Below, piece by piece: positions 47,669-60,100 of a stretch of 64,000 nucleotides of DNA. Made by a program: the position numbers and the translations under genes. The stretch lies in contig CM056550.1 of the NCBI GenBank assembly GCA_029721515.1, forward strand, positions 19,963,119-20,027,118. Reading direction: 5' to 3'. Origin of the DNA: Synanceia verrucosa (Eukaryota; Chordata; Actinopteri; Perciformes; Synanceiidae). The stretch's first letter is position 1. Each line of letters starts with the position of its first letter. The notes beneath the pieces are model-generated. The model worked only from the letters and a program-made list of their open reading frames with translations. It searched no databases and had not been told where the DNA came from.

Positions 47669-48114
47669 ATGTTGGAGCTCCTCCCCGCTGGCCTGCCGCA
47701 GCCTCCCACAGCTTGAACCTCGCCAACAACCACAGCTGCTACCAATCTGAACACTCTCATAAGAAACTTTCAGACAAACCAGATGAGAGGAAGAGCCAGT
47801 CTGAAGATAGCACCCCGGATCAGACTGGACTTAAAGGCGTGATCAGGTGATAAAAAGCAACACTGTCATGTTTAAAGGGTCACTCCTATTTTAACTGCCA
47901 TCTTTTGGTGTATTATGATGCCCTTCACAGGTTAAAACATGTCTGTTCAAAGCCAAATGCACACATTTGTTTTCATTGGAAAAAATTCTTCTTTTCATTT
48001 CTGTTCCTGTGGATGAAACAAAACCAGACTGAAGTTATTTTCTTGTTCTGCAGAGATCAGACCTCTTCTCCAGTGTCGGCTAAAAGCTGCTGCTGGAGGC
48101 CAACTTTCTGTTGA
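47669..48114 (+). CDS. Candidate 3'-terminal exon pair, unknown product
   Basis: Exon 47669-47846 (acceptor ctcttttccag, donor gtgata) and exon 48054-48114 (acceptor ttgttctgcag) join in frame (AG|A) to give about 79 residues ending in TGA. The segment is polar, with HSCYQSEHSHKKLSDKPDER, SQSEDSTPDQTG and a cysteine-rich end, KSCCWRPTFC. No domain or family was recognised and no upstream exon is convincing. Phase agreement across two plausible splice sites is suggestive but could be chance; it may equally belong to a non-coding transcript. Confidence 0.2.
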
Positions 48115-51100
48115 GCTGAATGGAAAATCCAAAGAAAATGGCATCTTCCCCAAATCTCCCTTCTGTCTGAAAAATGTTTCAACAATCTAAAACACCGCCG
48201 GTCCCACATGTCTGCACACTTAAAGATCGACACTAGAAGTTGTACATAACGTTTAGGTTAGTTTGTCAGACTTGCAGTAATGCTATATGTGGAGAAAGGA
48301 GAGTGAAGAAATTCACAAATTACTTGCAAGGATTTTCTGCAGTGTTTTGTCATATCTGATTAGCACTTTACATGGCTGTGTTGTAGTCATTGGTTCATGA
48401 ATCATCTCAGCAAGAATGATGCAAAGAATCTGTAAATTTCTAGAAATCATGAAGCTCCAAAGGAAAAGTAACTGCCGCACTTTTGGTAGAGGTAACAGAC
48501 AAGAAGTCTGCCGTTGACTGACAGATGGCCGGCAGGCTTTGAAGCCAATCATGGCAAAAGATGCAAGTTACAGAAAGGTCTTTGGACTGAAAACACAATC
48601 CTCCTTGAATGTAAACTGAACGTCATCATTGGTTGAAATGCTTTGCGTTTTAGGGATGCTACTTTATTTGAGAGACAGTGTAGCTGCTATAATAAGTCAT
48701 AATACACTTTTTTGGGCACTTGGCACCAGTGGAAAGTTTAGAACAACACTGACAGATCATCACCGTTGAGCTATCTGTTGGTTGTGTCCATCTGATGAAA
48801 GTCCATTGTTCTCTAGCTCTGTTTTGGTCTCTACCAGGGAAATATCTGTCTCTTTTGTTGCTGAATGCTCCACTACGTTCACCAACTTGTCATTGACTTT
48901 GTCTATTTGTTGCTTGGTGCTGTGCAGTTACAGTATTGCATAGATTTTAGGGTTAGTCTGTAAAAAGCGCTGCCTGCTGCGAACAAAAACTATGCCATGA
49001 GAGTCATGAAAGTCATGAGAGAGAACCGAAAGAGTTGTGAGTCTGACAGATCAACAATGAGCTGAAACTGACTATAAAGAAGAGGAGCTGCAGCTTCAGA
49101 TGATAATTCCCTGTCGATTCATCACTCTGAGTGACCCCTTTTCACACTGTTTTCATTGTCATTTGACACATTTTTGTTCCAAAAAGATTTCTTTTAGCCT
49201 CTTAAAAAACAAAAAAATAATCAGCGGACTAATTGATAATGAAAATAATTGATCATTTCAATACTCCCAGATTTCATTAAGATGAAATAATCAACATGCT
49301 GGATAGCTTCCCTTAAACTAGAGAAATCAGATGACATGAGCTGCTATTTTAAGTCTTTAATTGATGACTGACAGCAGACAGTAAAGGCAAACAACATTTC
49401 ATACGAGCATCTTAACTCCTTCACTTCATAACATCTTCTTATGGCACCAACTAAGTGGGATTTATCTAGGCGGGTTTCCTTTTTCAGCTGTTTGTAATAT
49501 TTCCTGTGAGGCTGCTCTGCACATTTGATTGTAAATTATGTTGCATGTTGGCGTTTGGATAAGAGAGAGAGAAAGAGAGAAAAAGAGAGGAGGTAGGAAT
49601 AGAGAGGCCCGGAGAAAGGAGAACCACGAAGCACGATTTCATTTGAGTCACAGTAAGTATTCACTCTGCCTGTCATATCATACAGAAAGTAGGCTACACT
49701 CCACCTCTGTCAATCATAGTTTACAGTGTTTCAGAGCTGCACGGGAGACAGGAAATAGTTTTCATCCAGTGCTGACAATGTTGGATGGCTGTCAGGTTGA
49801 AGATACAAATTCAGTAATGTTGCATACAAATAATAAGACACACACAGTAGAATAAGAAGATACAAGTGTTTAAATAAAAGAGTTAATCTCTATGCTCTTT
49901 CACACCCATGTGCACTATGTATCTACAACTCCTCCTCATGCTTCAGACATGATCCAAAGTCTCACATTTCACCCTCAACCCCACCTCCACCTCCCCCTGG
50001 TTATACACCCACCCCTCCACTGAGCAATCCTCATCATCCTAATGCATCCGCATTCGTCATCACCGCTCTTTCTGCTCTGTGTTTACATGGTGAGCCAGCT
50101 TGTGAAGTTGGGCTGAGTCTAAATGCTGGAAACAGTATGCACTAGAGGGGGCTCTTTGGTGGGTGTGACTCCTCCACACATGGTTTGGATACAGACAGTA
50201 AACTGTGGGGTTTATGTGGCGTTTTTCCTCATCCGAATCGAGGCTCTGAGGACACAGTGTTAAACTTGAATTGACTTGATGAGGTTTGAGCAAGAAAAGA
50301 AGACAATTTGCTCTGCAAAGATGTCACTAAAACATTCAGGAATCCAGCTTTAGATAAGATAACAATCAGAAAAAAATCTACAAGCAACAAAAATGGTTCA
50401 TTTGTAGTCCATTTCCTGTATGTTGGTGATGTCTCATGCTGTTTGGTCCAGAGCCCAGTTTGCAAAGTGTTTCACAGTTTGGAGAGACATGCTCAGGTCT
50501 TGATCTTCACACACCAACTATTTACTTTTCCACTTGGTACAGATGTGAGAAACACTTAGCCAGAAGGTGGCATACTCAATTCCTTCATGGCACCTTGTGC
50601 CCTTTGCATTTTGGCCACATATCAGAATGGGCTTATCTTCCATTTTTACCATCAGTGGTGGTCAAATCAACCAGTCCTTGAGGTTCAGGGGGAAATACAT
50701 GGACATGGTTTGGATCTGTTGCCTCTCAGCTCTGGTCTCCAGCTAACTGACACCAGTTCGTCCATCCTGACCTGTATAAGCCAAAGCTTTGCTCTTCCTT
50801 TGGGAGAGGCTGTTTTCTCTGCCCTCCTCCCCAGGCTGAGGACAAGGCCTCACAGCATGATGATCCCAAAGGGGTCGTACCTTCATGTTTTTTCTTTTGC
50901 ACTGATCCCATATCAGTAGGTTGACCTCTCAGCCACAAAGCTGTCACAAAGCATTGTGCTCTCTAGTCATGGCTGAGAATTATAAAAGGCTCTATACATT
51001 TTGTGCCGTTCCTCCTCACTTCAGACATAATGTGAGATAAAGAATGAGGAAAGACATGGAGGCTTTCATTACTGATTCATCATCTGTGGACTCAGATGTT

Positions 51101-54060
51101 TGGTCTGCCAGCAGGCTGAGTGTGATTAAACTGTCCCACAATGAGACACTGAGAGACTCCACCTTTTACCTCCTGAGCTGAGCATTTGTCCAATGAAGAC
51201 AGCTGCATATCCAATATTCCTATCTGTCCTTCATGCCAGTGAACCCTGTATTTGTGCACATCGTCAGCATATTATATTTTCTCACTTTTTCTGATTTTTT
51301 TCTTGATATTACCAATAACCGAGGAAGACTTTTTCATTGTTTTTCATGTATTCCTATTAGCTATACTCATTTTAACTCATTTTAACTAAGGTGGGGCTGT
51401 CATTCTCAAAAGTGTATTTTGTAGACTCATATCATTCTCATTTTGTCACATCCACAAATACAATCTGTAAAAATACATTTAATTTTCAATTAAAAATTCT
51501 TCCTTTTTATTTCGTATATATTGTAAATATTTACTACTACTACTATTATTTATTCTATTATTTAATTGCTGTTGTTTATTGTATCTTTAATTTGTCTGTG
51601 TTGCTGTGGAGGGTGAATTTTCCCCAATGAGAGATAAATAAAAAACGTTTTTAATCTATTCTATTTTATTCTCATACAACAGTTTGTATGGTATCTTACG
51701 AAAAGGTGTGAATGTGAAATGTGAAAATTTTTGTGTGTTCTCGGTTTCTTGAGCAAAAATCTGGTCGCTCTTTAAACTTCCTGGTTCACAGTGACATGAA
51801 TTACACACAAATTGATTATGTGGGCTAAAACTTAAGTACAGTACATTTTCATGTGAATTCATTCAATTCATTGAGGCACCTGAAAACGGTGAACGCTGTC
51901 TCGTTATTGAGGCAGTAAAGTTAGTGGAGGCGTGTGTGTGGGATAGCCTACACTTAGCCACAGGTCATATAAATGAGGTTCAGTCTACTTGTTATGACTT
52001 GTGCTGCCCTGAAGGTACTGGAGCAACAAACTGAGGTATAGGAATCACTTTCTCTCTGTTCACACACAAAACAAAGACTAGGGCTAATCAGGGATTTATC
52101 TTCAACAATAAGAAGTATGCTGATGAGATTAAAATTTCATTCATTAACTTAGCAGTTGAATTTATAAGAGTTTTGCTTCACTATTTACACAGGAATCTTT
52201 ACTCTGATTAATTTTCAAGTATTTTGATCTCTTATTGAGCAGAACCTTAGATAATAGCCAGAAAAAACATCTTCTGTATGTGAGCTATATGATGACATAC
52301 AAGCTGATTTCTAACCAGAAAACCTTCAGTCCTCTGGGCCGACTGGTTCAGGACGTTTTAATTTTTCCTCCTTAAGGTTTTGTTTCCGAAGCTGAAGTCA
52401 CAGTGCAGAGCTGAGTCTGATGCAGCCAACAGTACAGAGTTAAGTGATTCCAGATGCTTTAAGAATTGAACTCAAAAAGATGTTCCCCTTTTTCTTCTCT
52501 CACTTATTATCCAGCCTATTCTCTGTTGTCACCCTTTGATTCCTTGAATAAAAGTGAATAAAAGCACTCAAGGACGTTACCTGTGTTTTGGGTAACATTT
52601 GAGCATGAAAGTTTAAAAAAAAATAGCCTATCCTCAAGCTGTGATATCAGATTTCACAAATATGGAGGAAAAAAGTTTGGAAAATCTGGACTAAAAGCAA
52701 TCCTGGTTAGAAGAAGGAGGAGCATCTCATGGTCTTTTCTTAAATTTTACTGCTGTGAACTTAACAATAAAAACATCTGCATGTGACATAAAAAACTACA
52801 CCGACAATCCCCAGAACCAGCAACACAGACAACCTCCAACAATTTGACAGTCCAAAGACAGATTGCATGATTTCATGGTGTCGTACTAGTCTCAGGTTGA
52901 AGTGAAACAGTCTGGTGGTACGGCAGGGAGAGGCTGGGTGGGACTGGGCTGGGTTTGGTGGGTGGGAGAGGGTGGAGTCTGACACAAGGTCTGCAATCCC
53001 ACTTCGTGAACTCACAGAGAGGACGCCCCAGGGTGGCTACTCTTTAAGCTGGGTGCTTCCCTCCCACTAGAGATGTTTAAGGGGAAACAAGTGGTGGTGG
53101 GGGGGGAGCGACATGAAGAACTTCAGCAATGCTCGAGACAGGTAGAGACAGGACGCAAATTAAAAAGTGAGAGAGAGGATGGGACACCAAAATGTGTGAG
53201 GAGACATCGAGATGTGGCAGATGAAAAGAAAGTGAAACAGTTGAAGCTACTTTGAGCTTCTTAATGTTGTTCCTCTTGCACATTTTATGTTTCTAAAGCT
53301 GCAAGGTGAGCCTCAGAAAGCAGACACACGCAGCATAGTGCCAACAGATTAAACTACATTAATATTGTACAGCAGATGACACAGAGAGCAGATTCGGCAA
53401 TGGTGTCTTGTTAAGCTCTAGAAAAACTGTTCGCAGGAGGAATGCAGACTGTTGAGTGTCTTGACATGTTGAAGGAGAGGCAGTGGGCTGAGAGGAGTCC
53501 AGTGCTGGAGGTTTACATCCTCCACGTCATCTCAGGGGTTAATATCTATGAGCTGATAAGCAAACGACAATATCCAAGGCTTTTAGCATGAGAGGTAACA
53601 GTCTTTGTCATCACAGACCTGTATAATATCTTTACTGAGGGATTCTTTTCCAGTTAGCATCTTTAAATTTTGAAAAGGGGCTCCTGAAAGCTGATTTTGT
53701 TGCTAAGCGTCACAGTATCCCAGGTGGCTGTGCAGCCTAAGTGGAGTCATTAGAGGCAGAGGGGTCTGAAGGGGCAGGAAGCTGTGTGTCCTGTCTTAAA
53801 TAGGTGTCAACTGTCATTATTGAGTTAAGTATAACCATTAAATGAAATGAAAAGTCTGTGGTGGATACTGACGTGCTGACGTGATACCCATTTGGGACCC
53901 TGAGTACAACACCTCCACCTTGAAAGCTTTTAAACATGCAGTGTTTCTATTTTTATGTGAATAATTTAGATTTTGACAGATTTTAATATTGTTTGTTTTG
54001 ACATGAAAACTTTCACACAGAATGCAAATATTATGCTGCAAAAAAAGCCTTTGCTTTCTG
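48115..54060. other. Gene-free spacer
   Basis: Mixed-composition DNA with no recognisable exon. Contents noted: a purine-rich run (GAGAGA/AAGAGAG) at about 49560-49600, a C-rich run at about 49975-50035, a good TATA box without a gene at 50981, a TAC/TAT-rich segment at about 51530-51570, a retroelement tail at about 51600-51665, and a G-rich stretch at about 53085-53108. Short open frames here lack domains or consistent splice sites. Confidence 0.5.
51600..51665 (+). mobile_element. LINE/SINE-type 3' tail
   Basis: GTGAATTTTCCCCAATGAGA, gataaataaa, then ttctattttattc resembles the 'gaatttcccc-ttgagggat-aataaa' tail found on the minus strand of the SINE at 14286-14567. It is diverged and only the end is recognisable. 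Confidence 0.45.
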
Positions 54061-54068
54061 TATTTTAA

Positions 54069-54515
54069 CTCTTTGAGTGCCATTGACGTGCTTCAACGTC
54101 AAAGTGTTTTTTCAGCAGCGGGTCGCTGATCGCAGTCTCCCACAGCCTGTGAGTAATTTCGGGGCTTCTGGCAGATGTAGTCGGAGCATAAAGAGGCGTT
54201 ATACACCACAGAGATGAAAGCAGGAAGTGGAGACGATCAAGATTAGAGAGCAAAACAAACAGAATCTGGACAAAAACTGGTGAATTTGGTGAAAGTGTCC
54301 TCTACTCTACCTCTGATAAAACAAGAATGGAACAAGATAAAAACAAACATTTTTTTTCATGATGAAATAGAGAGTCTCTTCTTTCATTTGAGCTATTCAG
54401 TGTTTTCAGAGTCATAATACAAAATATTCTGTGGGTCTTGAAATATGACTCAAAATGGGCAAAAACGCTGGAACAAGCCACTTTCTGTTTTATAAAACAA
54501 CTGGTACTCAAAGAG
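54069..54515. mobile_element. piggyBac-like MITE, ~447 bp
   Basis: The terminal inverted repeats are CTCTTTGAGTGCCA (54069 onward) and its near-complement TGGTACTCAAAGAG (to 54515), differing at one of 14 positions. The left flank is TTAA (54065-54068) and the right flank TCAA (54516-54519), i.e. one change from the TTAA target duplication typical of piggyBac elements. The interior has no transposase-like open frame, so it would be non-autonomous. Family assignment rests on the TTAA context and is an inference. Confidence 0.65.
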
Positions 54516-54519
54516 TCAA

Positions 54520-57034
54520 CAATATGTGGAATTGATTCTATAAATTAATATTATTGTAATCTGCAGATAGTATTCTGTTAAAGGTCCTTCAAATTCCTTC
54601 CTGAGCGAGACATTCATTGTGCTTTTATTGAGACCATCTGTTCTGAATGAACTCAGACATTTGGTGCGCTGCACAGATGATTCACTTCGTTCAGCCTCAC
54701 AGAAGTGTTTCCTCCAACAAAAAGGACTTCAGTTGGGATGTGGCAAAACATCATGTGTTATAAAATACGCTAAGCTCTTCTTTCTTGATTCTTTATGTCC
54801 ATGTACTGTACATTTTCAAAAAGCGCTAATCAAAGATATTCTGTAGCTTAGCATCTAGGATGTAAAGGAAGCAGCATCAATAGCAGAAACTGAGAATAAA
54901 CATAGGTTGGTGGTGTCAGAGGGTTCTCTAAGTGCATATTCATCCACCATCATCATACAGACTGAATTTTGCCAGAATGGGCTGCTCCTCCCATCCATTT
55001 TTCCCCCCTCTGTGGTCGATTCTTACATTTTTTTTTGTCTCGACGCTGTTTCAGTTCCTCCTCTTTGCACTACAGCCAAGTATACTCCCTTTGTTGATGT
55101 GGCAGGCCTGGGAAATGAAAAGTTGATGCTTCATGTCAGGCAGAGAGGAGCACCTCCTCTTCTTTCTTTCTCTCTTTTGCTTGCAGACGTGGACAGAAAG
55201 AAAAAAAAAAGATAATTTTGGGAAGCTAACACAATGACAATGTCAGGTTTAACAAATGGATGATGGTGGCCAGCAAAAAACAGCCATCCAGGCACCAATG
55301 ATGTCTGCACTTGATTTTTTTAATTGAATTTTAACACGTATATATTAGGAATATTTGCAGAAAAGTAAAGATGGAGGCAATAAGGGGCTCGTTTTGTTCT
55401 TACAAACCAATCATCATCTCACTATTTAACTCAGAAGGAAAGGCAAATACTTGAAGTATTATCAATAAATGATCTGATTTCCATCTGCAGTATCAATAAG
55501 GAGCCAGGAAACAAACAAAACTTTCAAGACTTCCAACATGTAAATCTGTCCAGTGGAGAGATGGCTAATAAATGACAGAGCAAGGTGAGTTTCAGAGCCA
55601 GCGAACGAGCTCTCGGTGAGTTTCCATGATGTGATGTGGAGAGAGAGAGCAACCAGACATCTTGCCTTTCATTCCTCAGCACAGCTGAACACAAACCAGG
55701 GAGGGACATGACACTAATCTAAATATGGGCAACCTGCTGGAGCCAATGAGAGCCTGAGCATCCATTCACCCTCCGCCCACTCCCAACTCACCCTAAACCC
55801 TCCACCAGAGCTTATTGTAGTTAAATGTGTGACGTGGAGACCTCAGAAGCTGCACTTTCTACCATCTCCAAGTGTCTCTTCTCCTGTCTGTATATCTTCC
55901 ATTGTATTTCCTCTGAGGAGTCTTTTAGCGCTGAAGCTCAGCTACAACAATGCTAACAGACGGCTCACTATCTCACCATCCAACATCTACAAACCTTGAT
56001 ATATATGAGATGTTTGATAAGATAAATAGATACAAAAGTACATTTCTTTTGTGTTTTTTTCCATGCTCATAAATTTACAAAAGAAAAAAACTTATGCTTC
56101 TGTCAGTTTTCTTATAAGAAACCACTTCCAAACTGTCAAGTCAAAACTCTGACACCAGGGTGCCCCGGCTGAGCTCTGACGTGGACTCTCAACCCAGATT
56201 GAGCGCTTTCATGTGGGCCGGCCTGAGCGGAGCTAAATCTGGTAAATTTCTTGCAGTGTGCATCGAGGCTTTAAGGTGTTGTCCAGCTGAATCTGGACAC
56301 CCCTCCCCCAAGAGGGAGCAACTGCCAGCGCCACATAAATTGCGTTTCTCCTGGTCACCGACAGAAGGCGTTTCAACTTCTTTGTTTAATAAGAAGCATC
56401 ATAATATACTGTAAGGATGCAGTCATGTCAGCATCTCATAAAGGTTAATTACCAGCTCTGTGTTGCACATATGGAGGTTTCTTACAAGCAGGGAGTCGTA
56501 GGGTTTACGCACCCATGGTTTGATTAGGAATACAACATCTCCTACTGTCTGGAGCTTCATAAAAACCTGCCACCCCATCGGTGGTACCCTTAACCTGCCG
56601 TATGCTACCCATTAGCTGGGGGGAGGCAGGCTGCTTTATGGAGCTCTGACACTGGGGAGTCCCATCGTGGTTTAACGTAATCTGAATAACCAGTAAAAGC
56701 CCAGTGGCAACAATCAGCTCTTAAAGAGCCTAAATATTATCCTAATCAGATTTAATGCTAATCAGTTTACATGCACTCGGTCAGATTTCTGCACCTTTGC
56801 TGTTCAATCTGCAGATTATTTTATCAATTAAATTAAATGATGATTTTGATTTAAATATCAGATCAGAGGCCCTGCGATACAATCTTATTAACATGATAAG
56901 ATCTACTGAGCTGTTCAATACAAGTACAAGTAGCAGATCATCTTTGAGTTTTTATTGTCATGTCATGTCTGTGTTTCCTCATTGCAATTTAGTAACTTTG
57001 GCGTGTTATCTAATGGGTTTTAAATTGGGAGTGG
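54520..57034. other. Gene-free spacer
   Basis: No recognisable exon, RNA gene or complete mobile element. It includes a poly-A run near 55200-55210 and ordinary mixed-composition sequence. Confidence 0.45.
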
Positions 57035-57180
57035 GGAAAAAATATTGATATGGTGATAGATCGCAATACTTTTTTGTGATATAATGTTGACTTTTAATTT
57101 CTCAATATCACAGTGTATCACAAAATGACCCAAGTATCAAGATACGAATCGTATCCTCAAGTCCTTGCAATATCCACCCC
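57035..57180. mobile_element. Degraded dispersed repeat, possible hAT end
   Basis: The segment from aaatattgatatggtgatag through GTATCAAGATACGAATCGTA to gcaatatccacccct carries the GTATCRNGATACG-type motif and the 'ccttgcaatatccaccccta' end common in fish hAT-type elements. It is too decayed to place termini. Recognised by motif memory only. Confidence 0.35.
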
Positions 57181-60100
57181 TATTTCCAACCGTTTCTGTG
57201 GTAAAGAAAACTAAAAGTGCAACAAAACTACTTAGTCTAGTTTAGTCAAAAAGGGATTGGCTTGAAATTACTTAAAAACAAAACAACATTTTGAATATAA
57301 TTTTCATTTATGGCCGCTCAGTCTCTGACATCACCTGCTCTGCATGTCGCTCATTGTCTGCTACCGTCCACAGTAATACATCGTAACGAGCTAGTGGACA
57401 TAGTGGAGCATTTAGCAGCTAAAGAGACAGAAATTTCCCTCAGGAGTCGGTGGAGACCCAAACAGAGCTAAAAGGAGAGTGAATGAACTTAATCATCATC
57501 AGGCGGACACAAAACAAGACTGCTGAAATGCAGACATGTCATAGATGCAGTATAAGAAGAGATCACACTTTTCAGTATTAATTTACTACCATAAAAACAT
57601 TACAATGCAGCACTGTTTAGCTTTCAGTGCTCCCTACTTTACATTTTGTACAAATTAAACAACAGAAGCACAAAGAACTATTATAACATGTCCAGGGGTG
57701 CTGAAACACCTTGAATAAAAAGACCTTGATCTTCTCAATTGGTAAATAATTAGCAGAGCAAAAGAGCCTCTTTTAAACATGAACTTGCTACTGTGAGGGA
57801 CCTTTAAATCTATATGAATCTCAACTTACTGTAAAAAACATTTGCAATAAAGGCTCTTTTTTCCTTCACACAAAGCTGGTCTGTGATGTGGTGTCATGAT
57901 GGCAGAGAGTCTCAAATACATTTTTATGATAAAAGATAACAGATGTGATGAGTTCAAAACAGATAATTTGGTGAAAGTGAACACAGTGAATATTGCAAAT
58001 TAGTCTTCACTGAGACACTTGTTTCAGTCTGAATATCGATCACTCAGTTGGCCTTACCAAAGACGATGTTCGCTCATGTTGCAGCACCAGCATCCAAAAC
58101 CATCTGGTTTTGTCACTATTGGCCATTAAACACATCTTACTAGGACGCGACTGGAAAATGAATCAGGTAGAGGACAGTGAAGAGGAGTGAAAGAGCTTGG
58201 AAAAGTTGTGAGAATATGTTTGTACCCGTGTTGGACCATCTCTACTCTGAAAGTGTGCTTATGTGAGGAACTAGGAAACAATCAACAACAATGAGCTGGA
58301 AGATCCCCTCATCGAGGATGACTGAGGATTTGGGGAAGTTAACAGTCAACAAGTCACACCAGAAAGAGGCAGTAAAATGTGATGCATCACAGTGAGATAT
58401 AAGGTCACAGGGCCACGAGCTTTAATTCAAAGTTGAAAGCTTGGTAACTCCTCTGGATATCTCTGATGGCTATAAAGGGGTAAAGTTTGGTGTTTAGGAT
58501 GCTGCCCCTAGATGAGTATTTTTTCCACGGGGAACTGAGCTTTTACATAAAACATTGAAATTGAATTGAACACCCCATGATTTCTACCTTTATCCTGTCA
58601 ACCACATGTTAAAACACCAGCCAGATCAGATCGGCCCCACCACCTCCACCTCTTTTCTTTGTCTGTCTTTCTGTCTTTCCTTGCCCTTCCACCATCTCCT
58701 TTTCCTCCTCCTTCTCAAGACTCATCCAGGCAGAAGACCAGGAATAATAGGAGACAGGAAAGAAAACTCCACAGCGACTGAGTGCGTGGGGCCAAGAACC
58801 AAGCCCAGTGGCCTTTTTTTCCTCTCTACTCTATAACCCTCTAATTTAGCATTTATTTTAGGAAGACAGTTTACTGAGCTCCAGTCTGCAGTCCAGTGCA
58901 AAAAGCCTGGGACTCATTCGATGCCCCCTCCACTCATCTGGGTATAATGGGGAGGATAACAGAATATAGAAACTTAAGTGCTTTTCTGATGCAGCAAAAG
59001 GCTTATTTAGACAGATCATCGCAAAATGTTTATGATGCATTTTAACACTTAAATGCATAATTGCAAGGGGCAAAAGCCTCTACAGAGACACCAGTTTTTA
59101 CATAGCAAAGCAAAAAAAGGGAGAATCTATACAGGTCTGCAAACTGGTTTCAAAACGACCCAGGTGTCCATGCAACATAACTGCTTGTGCAGGTGCAAAG
59201 GAGGGAGGAAAACCTGATTATAGTTCTTGGTTTTAATGACAGCACAGGGCTTAAGACCCCACAGGTTACTGTCACTGAGGATGAATGATAGGAAGAAGCA
59301 TCATGTGAGCCATCAGCATGGGATTAGAACTTCACATTAACACCCAGCTGAGTGTGTTTGATTCAGATTCATCAAAAGAACATGATTAGTACCTGCAGTT
59401 GTGTGGAAAGTAATGCCTGATTACACGCTGCCTACATCAGAGTGCAATAATATGCATCATATTTCACAATTACTCACTTTGAAGCCCTGCTAGCTGGGCA
59501 GTGATGTTTGTTGGTCTGTCCACCAGACTGTTTGGAAAAGGGTAGGCACAAAAATATTCTTGGCAGGTGATTGGATGAGCAGTCTGCCAATCAAACTATT
59601 GCCGAAGCCAGTCAGGTGAAGAACAAAAATAATCTTTTCCATCAAGAAAAGCTTTCAGTTTCTTTCTTTGCTCTCCAGTTCTGAAAGAACTAATTCTATC
59701 GCAGCAGCTGCATAACGTCTTCAGGAGCTGCTGTTAATGTTACGAACAGTCTCCTTTTCATGTCGTCATGTCACACACACCTGAAACACACCAGGTCCAT
59801 GATGTGGTGTGCTATGAAGCTGCTGCGCAAGGTGACAACCACTTTGGCTCAGCCCAAATATCTCAACCACCCATCATGAAATTATACACAGATTCAAAGT
59901 CCCAAGAAGAAAAAAATCATCATCATGTCAGCATCAGTACTGTGAGGATGTTAGCATATTGATATTAGCTTTTAGCAAACATGTGCTTGTCTGGTCTGGT
60001 TTTTGCCAAGTCCCTCTTACCCTGCACCTACTTCCAATGCTCCACATACTGTTAATGACTAAATGCTGTATTAGAATAGATTATACGTATAATTTGCTGC

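Noticed and set aside
50587..50919. 110-codon open frame resembling a transposon remnant
   Set aside because: No transposase or reverse-transcriptase motif could be seen and the opposite strand is equally open; unsupported.
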